From Conus ventricosus (Eukaryota; Mollusca; Gastropoda; Neogastropoda; Conidae), in contig CM031595.1 in assembly GCA_018398815.1 (NCBI GenBank), positions 45,895,427 to 45,959,426 of the forward strand: a stretch of 64,000 bases of DNA, read 5' to 3'. Below the pieces are notes generated by a model, which was not told the origin of the DNA, ran no database searches, and saw only the letters and a list, made by a program, of their open reading frames with translations. The stretch's first letter is position 1. Every line of letters starts with the position of its first letter. A program made the translations under genes and the position numbers. Positions 49,190 to 63,068 of this stretch are shown in pieces.

Positions 49190-49560
49190 TCTAAGCAATT
49201 TATACATGAAATTATTTGGGCAAACCATATATATGTGTGAATATTGCACTATTTAAAGAAATGAATTATATATAAATTATTTATTTGCACAAATAATCAT
49301 TGTTTAGGCATATAAGCTATTTGTGTGAATAATAAATTACTTACATATCTAATGGTTATTTCTTTAAATAATGTGTTGTCTACAGATTTAACGAACTGTT
49401 CACTCAAATAATCGTGATATGCACACACATGAATTGTTCTGCTGAGTTTTACAATGACAACACTTCAATCAGAGTTACAAAATAACTATTCCATACGTAT
49501 GAAATAAATCGTTTATGTTTGTAACGAATTGTTTACCTAAATAATTCGTCCTTTCGGATT
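49190..49560. repeat. AT-rich cluster of small hairpins (ATTATTT / AAATAAT type)
   Basis: Several inverted repeats share one theme. ATTATTT at 49276-49282 pairs with AAATAAT at 49291-49297. TTATTT at 49356-49361 pairs with AAATAA at 49366-49371 across a 4-base loop. ACGAATTGTTT at 49524-49534 pairs with AAATAATTCGT at 49539-49549 with one mismatch and a 4-base loop. The region is otherwise AT-rich and unique. Confidence 0.6.
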
Positions 49561-49902
49561 ATTTTTCCCCTGAGCAGTGGTTTATGCGCGAAATCACATT
49601 GTTTCCCCCGAAAAATCAGCCAAATACTTTTTTAAAATTTTTTTTTAAACCATTGTAATGCCATAGGTTTGCCAATATTTTTGTCACTGCAGTTTTCAGT
49701 GTCTGACTGGGCCCTTGTTATCTTGTTACGCGGTAGAGAATGCTTTCTATGGTTTCTATAAAGAGGCATATAGTTTCTCTGCCTTTGCCAACGATCTTCA
49801 ACCGTATTAACAAGTCGAAAGATTCTACTCCGTCTGTTCCCGAGATGTGCCAATTGTTTAAATTGGATGGTAGTGGATGTAATTTAATGTAAATGGCTAT
49901 AG
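49561..49902. other. Short unique stretch
   Basis: It contains an oligo-T/A run at 49628-49649. No gene. Confidence 0.5.
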
Positions 49903-49981
49903 TTCGTGTTAGTTTGTCTGCATATGTGGGTCAAAGAACAATTCGTGTTAGTTTATCTGCATATGTGGGTCAAAGAACAAA
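49903..49981. repeat. Two-copy 39-bp direct repeat
   Basis: TTCGTGTTAGTTTGTCTGC at 49903 recurs with one change at 49942, each followed by ATATGTGGGTCAAAGAACAA. Confidence 0.95.
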
Positions 49982-50003
49982 CTCGCTAAACACATTTGTA
50001 CGT

Positions 50004-50066
<63 letters not shown>

Positions 50067-50133
50067 CCGCACGCGCGCTCTCATACGTTTTTTTTTATGG
50101 TCCACGAAATCGTTTCACGAACGAGAGAGAGAG

Positions 50134-50207
<74 letters not shown>

Positions 50208-50210
50208 CGT
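50004..50210. repeat. (GT)n then (GA)n microsatellites
   Basis: GT lies at 50004-50065. After a short unique segment, GA with AGA interruptions runs from 50122 to 50207. Confidence 0.95.
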
Positions 50211-50374
50211 GATCCATCTGACAAATCACGGGGGGAATAGGAAAGAGGGGAAGCGAAACGAAATTTTATTTCACCAGGGGAATGACATAAGCAGTTATGA
50301 ATGCTTTTTGTACTCCCAGTTCTTATAGAACAGGGAGTTCTTTAGAATGGGAACGAAGAAATGCTGTCTGTGTG

Positions 50375-50416
50375 TCTGTCCGTCCGTCCGTCTGTCAGTC
50401 CGTCCGTCCGTCCGTG
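50375..50416. repeat. (TCCG/TCTG)n tetranucleotide repeat
   Basis: GTCTGTCCGTCCGTCC-type units run up to the start of the satellite array. Confidence 0.85.
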
Positions 50417-50429
50417 GTCAAAATGTGTT

Positions 50430-52750
50430 CCACTCGCTCCAGACAAACCTACTGGATTGATCTTTCTGAAAATTTGTAGGTATGTTCATTATAGGTGAAG
50501 GATGATGCCCGATGTTTTAGTTTACCGTTACAGCCGTTACTAATGGCTGTAACGGCCTGTAACGGTTTTTCGTCTTTATGGAATATCTCCGAAAGTAGGC
50601 CTACTTGGCCGATCTTTGTGAACATTAGCAGACATAAAGAGAATCGGGGACGGATGACGCCCGATGTTTTAGTTTACCCCGTTATAGCTGTTACTAACGA
50701 CTGTAACGGCCTGTAACGGTTTTCCTTCTTTATGGAATATCTCAAAAAGTACATGGTCGATCTTTCTGAAAATGTGTAGGTATGTTCAGTATGGGTCAGG
50801 AATAATGTCCAATGTTTTAGTTTACGGTTATATCCGTTACTGACGGCTGTAACGGTTTTTCATCTTTATGGAATATCTCAGAAAGTACATGGCCGACCTT
50901 TGTGAAAATTAGCAGGTATCTTCAATATGGGTCACCGATGATGTCCGATGTTTTAGTTTACCCCGTTATAGCCGTTACTAACGGCTGTAACGGCCTGTAA
51001 CGGTTTTCCTTCTTTATGGAATATCTTAGAAAGTACTTGGCCAATCTTTCTGAAAATTTGTAGGTACATTCATGATGGGTCAGGAATAATGCCCGATGTT
51101 TTAGTTCACTGTTATAACCGTTACTAACGGCTGTAACGGCCTGTAACGGTTTTTCTTCTTTATGGAATATCTCCGAAAGGACATGACCGTTCTTTGTGAA
51201 AATTAACAGATGTGTCCATTACTGGTCACGAATGATGCCCGATGTTTTAGTTTACCCCGTTATAGGAGTTACTAATGGCTGTAAGGGCCTGTAACAGTTT
51301 TTCTTCTTTATGGAATATCTCCGAAAGTACTTGGCCCATCTTTGTGAACATTAGCAGGTATCTTCATTATGGGTCACCGATGATGTCCGATGTTTTAGTT
51401 TACTCCGTTATAGCCGTTACTAACGGCTGTAACGGCCTGTAACGGTTTTCCTTCTTTATGGAATATCTCAGAATGTACTTGGCCAATCTTTCTGAAAATT
51501 TGTAGATGGGTCAGGAATAATGCCCGATGTTTTAGTTCACTGTCTTAACCGTTACTAACAGCTGTAACGGCCTGTAACGTTTTTTTTTTTCTTTATGGAA
51601 TATCTCCGAAAGGACATGGCCGTTCTTTGTGAAAATTAACAGGTGTGTTCATTATGGGTCACGAATTATGCCCGATGTTTTAGTTTACCCCGTTATAGCC
51701 GTTGCTAATGGCTGTAACGGCCTGTAACAGTTTTTTTTCTTAATGGAACATCTCCGAAAGTACTTGGCCGATCTTTGTGAACATTAACAGGCATAAAGAG
51801 GATGGGGACGGATGACGCCCGATGTTTTAGTTTACCCCGTTATAGCCGTTACTAACGGCTGTAACGGCCTGTAACGGTTTTCCTTCTTTATGGAATATCT
51901 CAAAAAGTACTTGGTCGATCTTTATGAAAATTTGTAGGTATGCTCAGTATGGGTCAGGAATAATGCCCGATGTTTTAGTTTACCGTTATATCCGTTACTA
52001 ACGGCTGTAACGGCCTGTAACGGTTTTTCTTCTTTATGGAATATCTCCGAAAGTACATGGCCGATCTTTGTGAAAATTAGCAGGTATCTTCGTTATGGGT
52101 CACAGATGATGTCCGATGTTTTAGTTTACCCCGTTATAGCCGTTACTAACGGCTGTAACGGCCTGTAACGGTTTTCATTCTCTATGGAATATCTCAGAAA
52201 GTACATGGCCGATCTTTCTGAAAATTTGTAGATGGGTCAGGAATAATGCCCGATGTTTTAGTTCACTGTTATAACCGTTGCTAACAGCTGTAACGGCCTG
52301 TAACGGTTTTTTTTCTTCTTTATGGAATATCTCCTAAAGGACATGTCCGTTCTTTGTGAAAATTAACAGGTGTGTTCATTATGGGTCACGAATGATGCCC
52401 GATGTTTTAGTTTACTCCGTTATAGCCGTTACTAATGGCTGTAACGGCCTGTAACGGTTTTCCTTCTTTATGGAATATCTCAGAAAGTACTTGGCCGATC
52501 TTTGTGAAAATTAGCATGTATGTTAATTATTGTTCACGAATGATGCCCGATGTTTTAGTTTACCCCGTTATAGCCATTACTAACGGCCCATAATGGTTTT
52601 CTTCTTTATGGAAAAACTCAGAAAGTTCTTGGCCGATCTTTCTGAAAATTTGTATGTTCATTATAGGTCACAGATGATGGCCCATGTTTACCAGAATAGC
52701 CATTACTAACCGTTACACCAGCCCAAGACGTTTTTTCCTCTTTATGGAAT
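50430..52750. repeat. About 147-bp satellite with higher-order organisation
   Basis: The phrase GATGTTTTAG, with one single-base variant at 50811, recurs at 50511, 50663, 50811, 50947, 51095, 51241, 51389, 51526, 51674, 51821, 51969, 52115, 52252, 52401 and 52549. Spacing is 136-152 and mostly 146-149. In most units it is followed by a near-perfect palindrome: CGTTATAGCCGTTA, one C, TAACGGCTGTAACG, then CCTGTAACGG. The variable half has recognisable types. Reading them in order gives A B C D E, C' D E, A B C D E, F. A five-unit block of about 730 bases therefore occurs twice (50511-51240 and 51674-52400), separated by a three-unit block. No frame stays open through the units. YAACGG words match the known MYB recognition consensus. 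Confidence 0.95.
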
Positions 52751-53459
52751 ATCTCACACGTAATCAGGATAAACTGGGAGTACGTTTATATGTTTTGCAT
52801 CTTGTTTTTTTCCCCACCCAACCCTGGGGCAAAGGGAATAAACAACAAAACAAGGTAAATACATGTAACAGGAACGAACAAATAAGATCTTACACAACGC
52901 AACCCAATCAGTCTACTGTTAACACCACTCACAATGAATGCAATGGATGCAATGCATGTGAACGTAGCGGGATGAAAGGGGGGGGGGGGTGAGGAAGGGG
53001 GGGGGGGGGGGGGGGGGGGGAGGTTGGGGAGGGGCGCAGCACGGGTAGGAAGAAGGAATGGGTGGGCTGGATGGGCTCATTGAGCAACAGGGAATATCAT
53101 TGCTAACTTTAGCCATCAAACCTGACTGATTAGTTAACCTCGGGGCATTTCTTATTCAGACAGCGCATTGGCAATATTAGTGTGCACACGTGTGGACATT
53201 AAAACTCGTAGGGCTTTTTTTTTTTCTCCAAATGTCCAGAAGTAGGTCAATTTTGTGTGTTACGTATGCCGAGCACAAACCTCAAATCATTACCCTGCAT
53301 CCGGAATTGCTCATGTAAGCATCACCTTACTTTTCAAAATGAGAAATTCATATAATACTGATTTCTACTCAATACATGGTTCTTTTCTTTTTCGTTGATA
53401 ACGACGCAGCGGTGTAGGATAACAGGATCTTGAGAGCAAGAGAAGGCAGGAGGAAAGAT

Positions 53460-53460
<1 letters not shown>
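52751..53460. other. Intergenic sequence with a poly-G tract
   Basis: Poly-G of 24 lies at 52997-53020, preceded by a G-rich run from 52979. The rest is unique with no gene. Confidence 0.55.

Positions 53461-53512
<52 letters not shown>
53461..53512 (+). repeat. Poly-G tract, 52 bases
   Basis: This is the longest homopolymer in the window, an uninterrupted 52 G. The true length is uncertain because such runs are poorly sequenced. Confidence 0.9.
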
Positions 53513-53513
<1 letters not shown>

Positions 53514-53697
53514 AGGCAGGTGGGAGGGCACGGTACCCGTTGGTAGGGCACGGCCCTCTGGTCAAGGGACAGCAGCCTCGGTCGGGTTTGGAAAAAAACG
53601 CATTTTAAACATTAAAAAGAAAGGTCACCCGTGTCACGAAAATAAAATAAAAGATTTTAAAATGGCCTTGATTGACCGCTGAACATTTCTTTGCACG

Positions 53698-53757
<60 letters not shown>

Positions 53758-53770
53758 AGACAGACAGACA

Positions 53771-53817
<47 letters not shown>

Positions 53818-53825
53818 AGAAAGAC
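53698..53825. repeat. (CT)n-(ACAG)n-(CA)n compound microsatellite
   Basis: CT at 53698-53753, ACAG units at 53757-53772 and CA at 53773-53812. Confidence 0.95.
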
Positions 53826-54102
53826 AGAAACAAACGCGCGCACACTAAACCATGGACACTTTATGATGAGGGCGGTAACAGATATGCTAATGAATGACAT
53901 TGATAATCTTGTGTCACTGTCGCACAAGCAGACTCAATGATCTGAGCGGCCACGTACTGCGTCGAGCAGACAGGTGAATGGCGGTACATGATGTACACTA
54001 CTGCGACTTACCTTGCGTTACAATCTGCTTTCCCACGCCTCGACTCTGAACAGCGTGACAGTGAAATCTCAGGTAGCTGCTATCCAGCTCAGCCACCGCC
54101 AC

Positions 54103-54138
<36 letters not shown>

Positions 54139-54975
54139 AACCATGTTGACATTTTGATTTCCTGTGTTATTTCCGCCTCCTTCAAAGATGGTTTACCATT
54201 AACATTTTAATCACAAAGAACCCCTTTGTGGACAGAAGTTCTTGCTTTCGTGGTTTTTTTTTTCGCATTTTACCTATGATGTCTACTGAAGATATTGTGA
54301 TCACCTTATACAAATAACCACAAAACATAGGATTAAAAAAAAACACAAAAAAAAGAAAAAAACCCACAAACAAACAAACGACAAACAAACAAACAAAAAA
54401 AAAAAAAGAAAAAGAAAAGAAAAAGAAAAAAGAAAAACCATCAGCTTCGGATTGATGCCGAGCTAAATCCTCGGCTGATTTCGTGGTTTAGACACTGTGG
54501 CATGGTCACATGAGCCTAATCAGTTCGATAACTCAGTTAATTTTGATCATATTAACACGGTGTCTTATGAAACGTACACCCATAGCCGTTTGATGAGTTT
54601 GACAGCAATTCGGGCGATTAAGTGCAAGAGACACGCCCCCCCCCCCTCCCTCTGACCCCAAGCTTGAGCTTAAAATCCGCACATGGGAGTCGACTCTGGG
54701 TGGGCGTAAACCAACGGTTCCGTTCAAAATACAAGACTCGTTGGTTCCAACAGCTGTCGGTGAAGGATTAAATATTTTTACTTTGACGTCATCCGTTTCA
54801 TCTTACCTCCCCTGCCGCATCCGCACGTCTCCTCCCAACCTCTTCCTTTTGACATCCCAGTTCAGCCATTTTCATACTGACCGAGAACTTGTTCCCCCAC
54901 ACTTGTGCTTTTCCCCCATTATTTACTTGTTTATTTCTGTCGTTTGTTGTTGGTTCTCGTTCTGTCGGAAGAAGA
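53826..54975. other. Intergenic sequence, no gene recognised
   Basis: A short GA array lies at 54107-54135 and A-rich low-complexity DNA at 54331-54437. No gene. Confidence 0.5.
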
Positions 54976-56031
54976 CCAGTCAGTCAAGGCTCGTTGGTTT
55001 AACAGTCGTTAGGTTCTCCTGACGGCTCCTTACTTTATTCACCAGTCAGTCAAGGCTCGTTGGTTTAACAGTCGTTAGGTTCTCCTGACGGCTCCTTACT
55101 TTATTCACCAGTCAGTCAAGGCTCGTTGGTTTAACAGTCGTTAAGTTCTCTGACGGCTGCTTACTTTATTCACCAATCAGTCAAGGCTCGTTGGTTTAAC
55201 AGTTGTTAGGTTCTCCTGACGGCTCCTTACTTTATTCACCAGTCAGTCAAGGCTCGTTGGTTTAACAGTCGTTAGGTTCTCCTGACGGCTCCTTACTTTA
55301 TTCACCAGTCAGTCAGGGCTCGTTGGTTTAACAGTCGTTAAGTTCTCCTGACGGCTCCTTACTTTATTCACCAGTCAGTCAAGGCTCGTTGGTTTAACAG
55401 TCGTTAAGTTCTCCTGACGGCTCCTTACTTTATTCACCAGTCAGTCAAGGCTCGTTGGTTTAACAGTCGTTAAGTTCTCCTGACGGCTCCTTACTTTATT
55501 CACCAATCAGTCAGGCTCGTTGGTTTTAACAGTCGTTAAGTTCTCCTGACGGCTCCTTACTTTATTCACCAATCAGTCAAGGCTCGTTGGTTTAACAGTC
55601 GTTAAGTTCTCCTGACGGCTCCTTACTTTATTCACCAATCAGTCAAGGCTCGTTGGTTTAACAGTCGTTAAGTTCTCCTGACGGCTCCTTACTTTATTCA
55701 CCAATCAGTCAAGGCTCGTTGGTTTAACAGTCGTTAAGTTCTCCTGACGGCTCCTTACTTTATTCACCAATCAGTCAAGGCTCGTTGGTTTAACAGTCGT
55801 TAAGTTCTCCTGACGGCTCCTTACTTTATTCACCAATCAGTCAAGGCTCATTGGTTTAACAGTCGTTAAGTTCTCCTGACGGCTCCTTACTTTATTCACC
55901 AATCAGTCAAGGCTCGTTGGTTTAACAGTCGTTAAGTTCTCCTGACGGCTCCTTACTTTATTCCACCAATCAGTCAAGGCTCGTTGTTTAACAGTCGTTA
56001 AGTTCTCCTGACGGCTCCTTACTTTATTCCA
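54976..56031. repeat. 66-bp minisatellite, 16 copies
   Basis: Units beginning CCAGTCAGTCAAGG or CCAATCAGTCAAGG recur every 65-67 bases from 54976 to 55965. Each contains TTAACAGTCGTTAA, an inverted repeat with a 4-base centre, and CTGACGGCTCCTTAC. Left copies mostly carry CAGTCAG and GTTAGG; copies from about 55502 on carry CAATCAG and GTTAAG. All three plus frames hit a stop in every unit, so it is non-coding. Confidence 0.98.
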
Positions 56032-57804
<1,773 letters not shown>

Positions 57805-57895
57805 TACACCGCAAAGATTTGAACGACTGACCTCCGGGGCTTTGGTAAAGAATTGTTCTTACCACTCGGTTATCGCGTCCGGAAACAGAGCTCAG
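57805..57895 (-). mobile_element. tRNA-like SINE head, minus strand
   Basis: Read on the minus strand, an A-box-like TAACCGAGTGGTAAGA lies at 57872-57857 and a B-box-like CGTTCAAATCT at 57825-57815, with 47 bases between starts, close to real tRNA geometry. A full cloverleaf is not evident by eye. It could be a tRNA pseudogene, but the lack of clear stems favours a SINE head. Confidence 0.5.
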
Positions 57896-58190
57896 AGAAA
57901 AGATGAGGCGGACGCGAGCCAAGGCATAGGATCGCGAGGCAGGCAGACAGATATGCGGGGGAGCACGACATCACAATTACATTTAAACTGGCAGCGCTGA
58001 ACAAGGGAACAGAACGCAAGACAAACACGCGCAACGTTCTCTCTCACATTAAAAACGCTGAAACGAAACGAACAGACGTACACCCGAGGCCTAGAGAAGC
58101 GACTTGATCTGAAGGCATTCCCACAAATCTACTGACGTGAGACTTCTGGGCTCGATCTACTGCAGCTTTTTCGCCCCCTTGCTCCTCGCC

Positions 58191-58192
<2 letters not shown>
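57896..58192. other. Short unique stretch
   Basis: No gene recognised. Confidence 0.5.

Positions 58193-58272
<80 letters not shown>
58193..58272. repeat. (CT)n microsatellite
   Basis: CT of about 80 bases with two TTT breaks. Confidence 0.95.
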
Positions 58273-58274
<2 letters not shown>

Positions 58275-58589
58275 TCCGCTCCCCCCTCCCCCACCCTATC
58301 CACCCCACCCCCCTCAAAAAAGAAGAAAAAAAAAAAAGCAAGGACTATGCTATAACCTGCTAACAGCACGCTAGGCGCTGACACAGACAAGGAGGAGAGC
58401 CCCCCGGTCCAATCGCACAATGGAGACCCAGCCACGGCAGGAATGTGGAGTGTCGGGTCGGCAAACACTGCTGGCGCCAGCCAGACCACCTGGCCGCCCG
58501 CCCAGGTGTGAAACCTTCCGGGGCCCCGTACCTGGCCACCTCGCCTATCAGTCGTTATCTTGTAGCCCGGCCAGAAAGCGCCTACAGTC

Positions 58590-59220
58590 GTCGTGAAGAC
58601 AGGGTTGGGAAAGGGCACGGGGTGGTGGGGGAGGGGTGCGAAGGGGGGAGAGTGGGGTGAAGGTGAGTTAAGACGGGGTGAGGGGTGGGGTGGGGGAGTG
58701 GAGTGGTGTGGGGGGGAGGGGGTGGTGGTAGCGCGGAGCTTTGTGTGCGGGACAGACTGGGGGGCAGGAGAAGGGGCAGAGAGAGAGGGGTGAGAGACAG
58801 ATAAGGGAGAAGAACGGTGGACAAGGTCGTGGTCGTTGGAAAGTGGGAGTTTGGTGACGGGAGGTAAGGGAGGTAACGAGGGACGTAGAGGAAGGTGGGT
58901 AAGGTGGCTTGCGCTGGGGGAGGAATGGGGATTGGGGGGGTGGGGGTGGGAGGGGCAAGGGGTGGGGGGGGGGGGGAAGAAGGAGTGAGAAAGGTGAACG
59001 GTATGCGGCTTGGGAGAGAGGCACGGGCCGGAGGTCGGTGGTTTGGTTCTGAATGGAGAAATAAGGAGGGGGGAGGGGTAAAGATGGGTGATGGGGTTGG
59101 ACGGGGGATGTGGGCGCGGGCGGGGGAGGGGGGGGGCGAAGAAAGAATAGGCGAAAGAGGTGAAAAAGTGAGACAAAGACACTCAGCAAACTGGAAGGAA
59201 ATTAGTGTTATGGAAGAGGT

Positions 59221-59252
<32 letters not shown>

Positions 59253-59700
59253 GGGGGAGGGGGGGTTGAAGCGGGAGAAGAAGACGGTGGGGAAAAATGA
59301 AGAGATAGGAGCAAGATAGACGACAGGGTAAAAGGGGCGCAGCCGACGAAGAAAAAGCGGGATAGTGGCGGTGGTGTTGTGTGGGAGCCGAGGAGCAGAT
59401 AGAGAAAGAGACGGCGAGGTCATGATCTTGTGTGAACATAACACCGCCCGTGTTATCAGCAAAGCCCTCTTGGCGACAGGTGACTGACTCCACTGGCTTG
59501 TTCAGCACAGACATCAGGGACAGGTTGGGTGGGTGCGATGGCAATGGGGAAGGGAAGTGGGCGAGACGACATAGGAGGAGGTGTGGGAGGGAGTTTGATG
59601 GTGGAGGGAGAGGAAGGGGGAGGGGGAGGGAGTCGGATGGTTGGGGCAGGGGGCGGGGGAGGGGGGGGGAGAAGAAGGGGAGGGAGGTTGTGTGAGGCGC
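58590..59700 (+). repeat. 1.1 kb G-rich, purine-biased tract with poly-G(31)
   Basis: The plus strand is dominated by G and A, with many runs of three to nine G and a 31-base poly-G at 59221-59251. Numerous four-run quadruplex patterns are present. The long Pro/Ser frames on minus and Gly/Arg frames on plus are products of this bias. Confidence 0.85.
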
Positions 59701-60455
59701 GGAGAAAGAACATAATGCTCTCGATTATGTTTTGGTTTCAAAATTCATGCGGCATTTATCGCTCCTTTCAGTCTTTTCCACTTTCGTGTCATACCGGAAT
59801 CTCAAACCGACCCAGTCTGTTTCCCCATACGAAACAGGTGCTTGAAGTTTTTGGCCAAGAGCGTGGCATGTGGGATCATGCAGAACAGTGCAGGCAGGTG
59901 ATTGGGTCGAGTGTTTTGAAACGGCCATGATGATAAACAGACTCCAGCCCTGATGACAAAGCCTTAAATCCGAGGAGAAGAAGATTCACTTTATTGGAGC
60001 TCCTTTGACAGTGTTTGTATAAAAAACAAAACAAAAACAAAAACAAACAAACAAAAAGAAAAAAAAAACGGAGAGTGGGGAAAGGATAGTGCCCACTTAT
60101 TCTCCTCACTTTCTTTCTTTTCTTTCCTTTCTCTTTCTTTTTATTTTTGCACATAGAATTTTCGGGTTGTGTAACAATCACAATATGATATCACCTCATA
60201 ATAGCCTTTACTCCAAAGGAACGTTTTTGTTGTTGCTTGGTAACCATTATCGTTAAAGAAAATTACCATGCACACTGACGATTATCGTACAAATCTCAAA
60301 TATGTTTATTATATATTCATATTTCATGACTCAGATTGAATTAACAAAAGAAAGTGACAAAACGACAAAAGAAGAAGAAGGGAAAAAATGGGGTGGGGTG
60401 GGGAGAGGGAGCTGAGAGGGGGGAAAATGTCATGGCAAGCTGGACCACGTTCAGT
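59701..60455. other. Intergenic sequence, no gene recognised
   Basis: Unique DNA with (AAAC)n at about 60025-60055. No gene. Confidence 0.5.
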
Positions 60456-60615
60456 CGAGAGAGACAGAGATAGAGAGGGAGAGAGAGATAGAGAGAGAGA
60501 GGGAGAGAGAGAGAGAGCAAGAGAGAGGTGGCTGTGGTTTGGGATCACATCTGACGCGTTACATGTGGAAACTTGTGCAGACGTAGACGGAGGGAGGGAG
60601 GGAGGAAGCGAGGGA
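60456..60615. repeat. (GA)n and (GGGA)n purine repeats
   Basis: GA with ATAGAG interruptions lies at 60456-60525, and GGGA units at 60588-60616. Confidence 0.85.
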
Positions 60616-60949
60616 GGGACAAAGATGAAGGGGAAGGATCTCCTGTCTTCTTTTCCCTGACGACGGGTTAAAGGGTCAAGAGGCAAAAGGTCACCAACTC
60701 ACAGGTAGCCGAAGGGAGGATTTTGATGGCTGGCCCTTTATAGCGTGGTAGGGAGACAGATTGTCGTGATCACATCCACTGACTCTGTTTAACGGTGATG
60801 ACGATGATTGAAGCCTGAGGTGATGATGGTGTCTTCGTCCGTCCGTCTATCCGTGTGTGTGTTGTGAGCAGGTCTAAGCAGAAAAATCCTACAATTAAAT
60901 GGCTCGATCTCAAAACACAAGAGACAGAAACATGATTTTGTACACACAC

Positions 60950-61070
<121 letters not shown>

Positions 61071-62815
61071 TGTATAATTCCATTTTTGTGATAGAGCTGG
61101 CAATTGGCAAGAATTTGTATAACAGACTCGGCACAAAATTGCCGTTTTTGCTTTTATTTCTAATTGATAGAGGATAAAAAAAATCTCCCTAAATTAACCT
61201 TCTAGTTTTAACGCCCCCCCCCCCCCCCCCCCCCCTCAGTTTGAGGGATGCGACCCCCTCCAGAGAGATATGCCTCGGCCTGTTTCAGTTCTACACATTA
61301 TTCCACCTACCAGAAAAATTTCTGGTACTAAATTCTCTTTTTTTCTGCCTCTCCCCCGCCCTTTAAAAAAGTTTTTTTTTTTACATTCACCCTTCCATGT
61401 CATGTTTGGAACCCAGAAGCAATCATCGGTACGTTTACCAGCAAATCTCAAGTTTACCCCTTCCAAGACAGCATATGCTAACTGCCTCCTGTTGTTATTC
61501 AATTGTGAATTTCGGCATTTAGGGAGACGAGAACATTTCAGCTGTTTGTTCTTAATTTATATAAGGACTGATTTGTTAATGCTGTTCACTGTACATTTAT
61601 GCTGCTTTCATTAATCTAGTCGGAAATTGGACAGAACAGTATCACTCAGTACTGTGTGTTAAGGTATGTTTGCTTATAGTCTTTTCCTTTTATGTTTCTC
61701 ATGGAATATTTTGGCGCCGTTTCCCGTCTGGTTTTTGATAGGAATTTCCTCTGCTGACAGATTTTTCATTTACTTTACATCACTAAGAAAGGTATATAAG
61801 GGGTGTCGGTTATACCAAAACTCGTATGCTAATTGCAGGCAAGATGTTGGCGTCTTCAAGAGCAAGTTTTGTCTCCAGCTGAAGGTCGTGCCTTGTTAAC
61901 GTACGTTTGTCTGTAACCTGAATTAAAAGAAACCCAATTTCAAAATCGGTTACAAGATGGAATGCAGTCGAAATACAAGTTTAGTACGTGTGTAAATGCA
62001 TATTATTGGAGCATATCAAGATCAAACGGCGGATCCAATATTCGCTTATGTAAATTATTACACATTTTTCACTACCCATGAAGACTCTGAGATAACTGTT
62101 TATAACATCATAATGATATATACAGTAATATATTGTGATGGAATATCAAAACTTTAAAGTTATATGTACATTTTTGACGTTTTGTAATTTTCTCAATCCT
62201 GTTTAGAAACAAAGCACAAGGGAAGTAACTCTTTCAGTCCTATCTTCACTTCCTCAGGTGGAAAAAATAAGCTTTGATTTGATTCGTGAACTGACATGCA
62301 CACAGACCTTAATTTTAAATCTTAAAAAAAAAGGAAAAAAAAAAAAAAAGAAAGACGCTTACCGACCGACACTTATTTCCCAACACCCATCCTCCACCCC
62401 ACTTTTGAGGTGGTTGGGGGGTGAGGGTGGAGGATTTTCATTTTTTTTGGTGTGGATCCGGATCAAAGGGCACATCTAGGACCGTTGGGTCTTGGCTGAG
62501 GTGTGCGCTATCTGCAGTTGTCCTTCCAGTTGATATTGTGCCCGTAGTGCATTGAGGAGACTGGATTGAACGCACCGTATCTGACGCCACATGCCGCATG
62601 CTATTGTCGTGGAAACAGCAAGGGTTCATAAAATGGCGATTTGAAGACATGGAGACACATGGGTGTTTTTTGTTGTTGTCAGTCTCGGCTTCATTGTAAC
62701 GTAGCCAGGGCTCTTTTAGGGCTGTCGTCTTTCTTGAAAGTTATGAAATGTCGCTTCTGATTTAATAAAAGGCGTACATTCTCTCTGTCTGTCTATCTGT
62801 CTGTCCGTCTGTCTG
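61071..62815. other. Intergenic sequence with a poly-C tract, no gene recognised
   Basis: Poly-C of 22 lies at 61214-61235 and an A-rich run at 62323-62353. The AT-rich part at 61920-62250 has no gene-like frame. Confidence 0.5.

Positions 62816-62886
<71 letters not shown>
62782..62886. repeat. (CTGT)n-(CA)n compound microsatellite
   Basis: CTGT/CTAT/CCGT tetranucleotides at 62782-62816 are followed by pure CA to 62885. Confidence 0.95.
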
Positions 62887-62887
<1 letters not shown>

Positions 62888-63068
62888 CCACGGTGTGCGC
62901 AACACTTTGTAACACATTGACTTTAAGGTTAAAGTCGTGAAAGTGATGAAACTAGTCTGTTTTGAGTGTATGAGCAATTCTGCTCAGATCTTGGCAGTCC
63001 GATACTTGTATACCTTGTATACCTGAAGTGTAAAAGAAGTCGTTCAAAAGGAAATGATCCAAGAACAA

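Noticed and set aside
54976..56031. CRISPR-like array
   Set aside because: The 66-bp units are contiguous with no unique spacers, and the context is an animal genome.
57805..57895. Functional tRNA gene
   Set aside because: A and B boxes are present but a consistent set of four stems cannot be drawn by eye; a SINE head fits better.
58157..59544. Minus frames of 320-341 codons
   Set aside because: They are produced by the G-rich plus strand read as C-rich codons (Pro, Ser, Leu); no domain.
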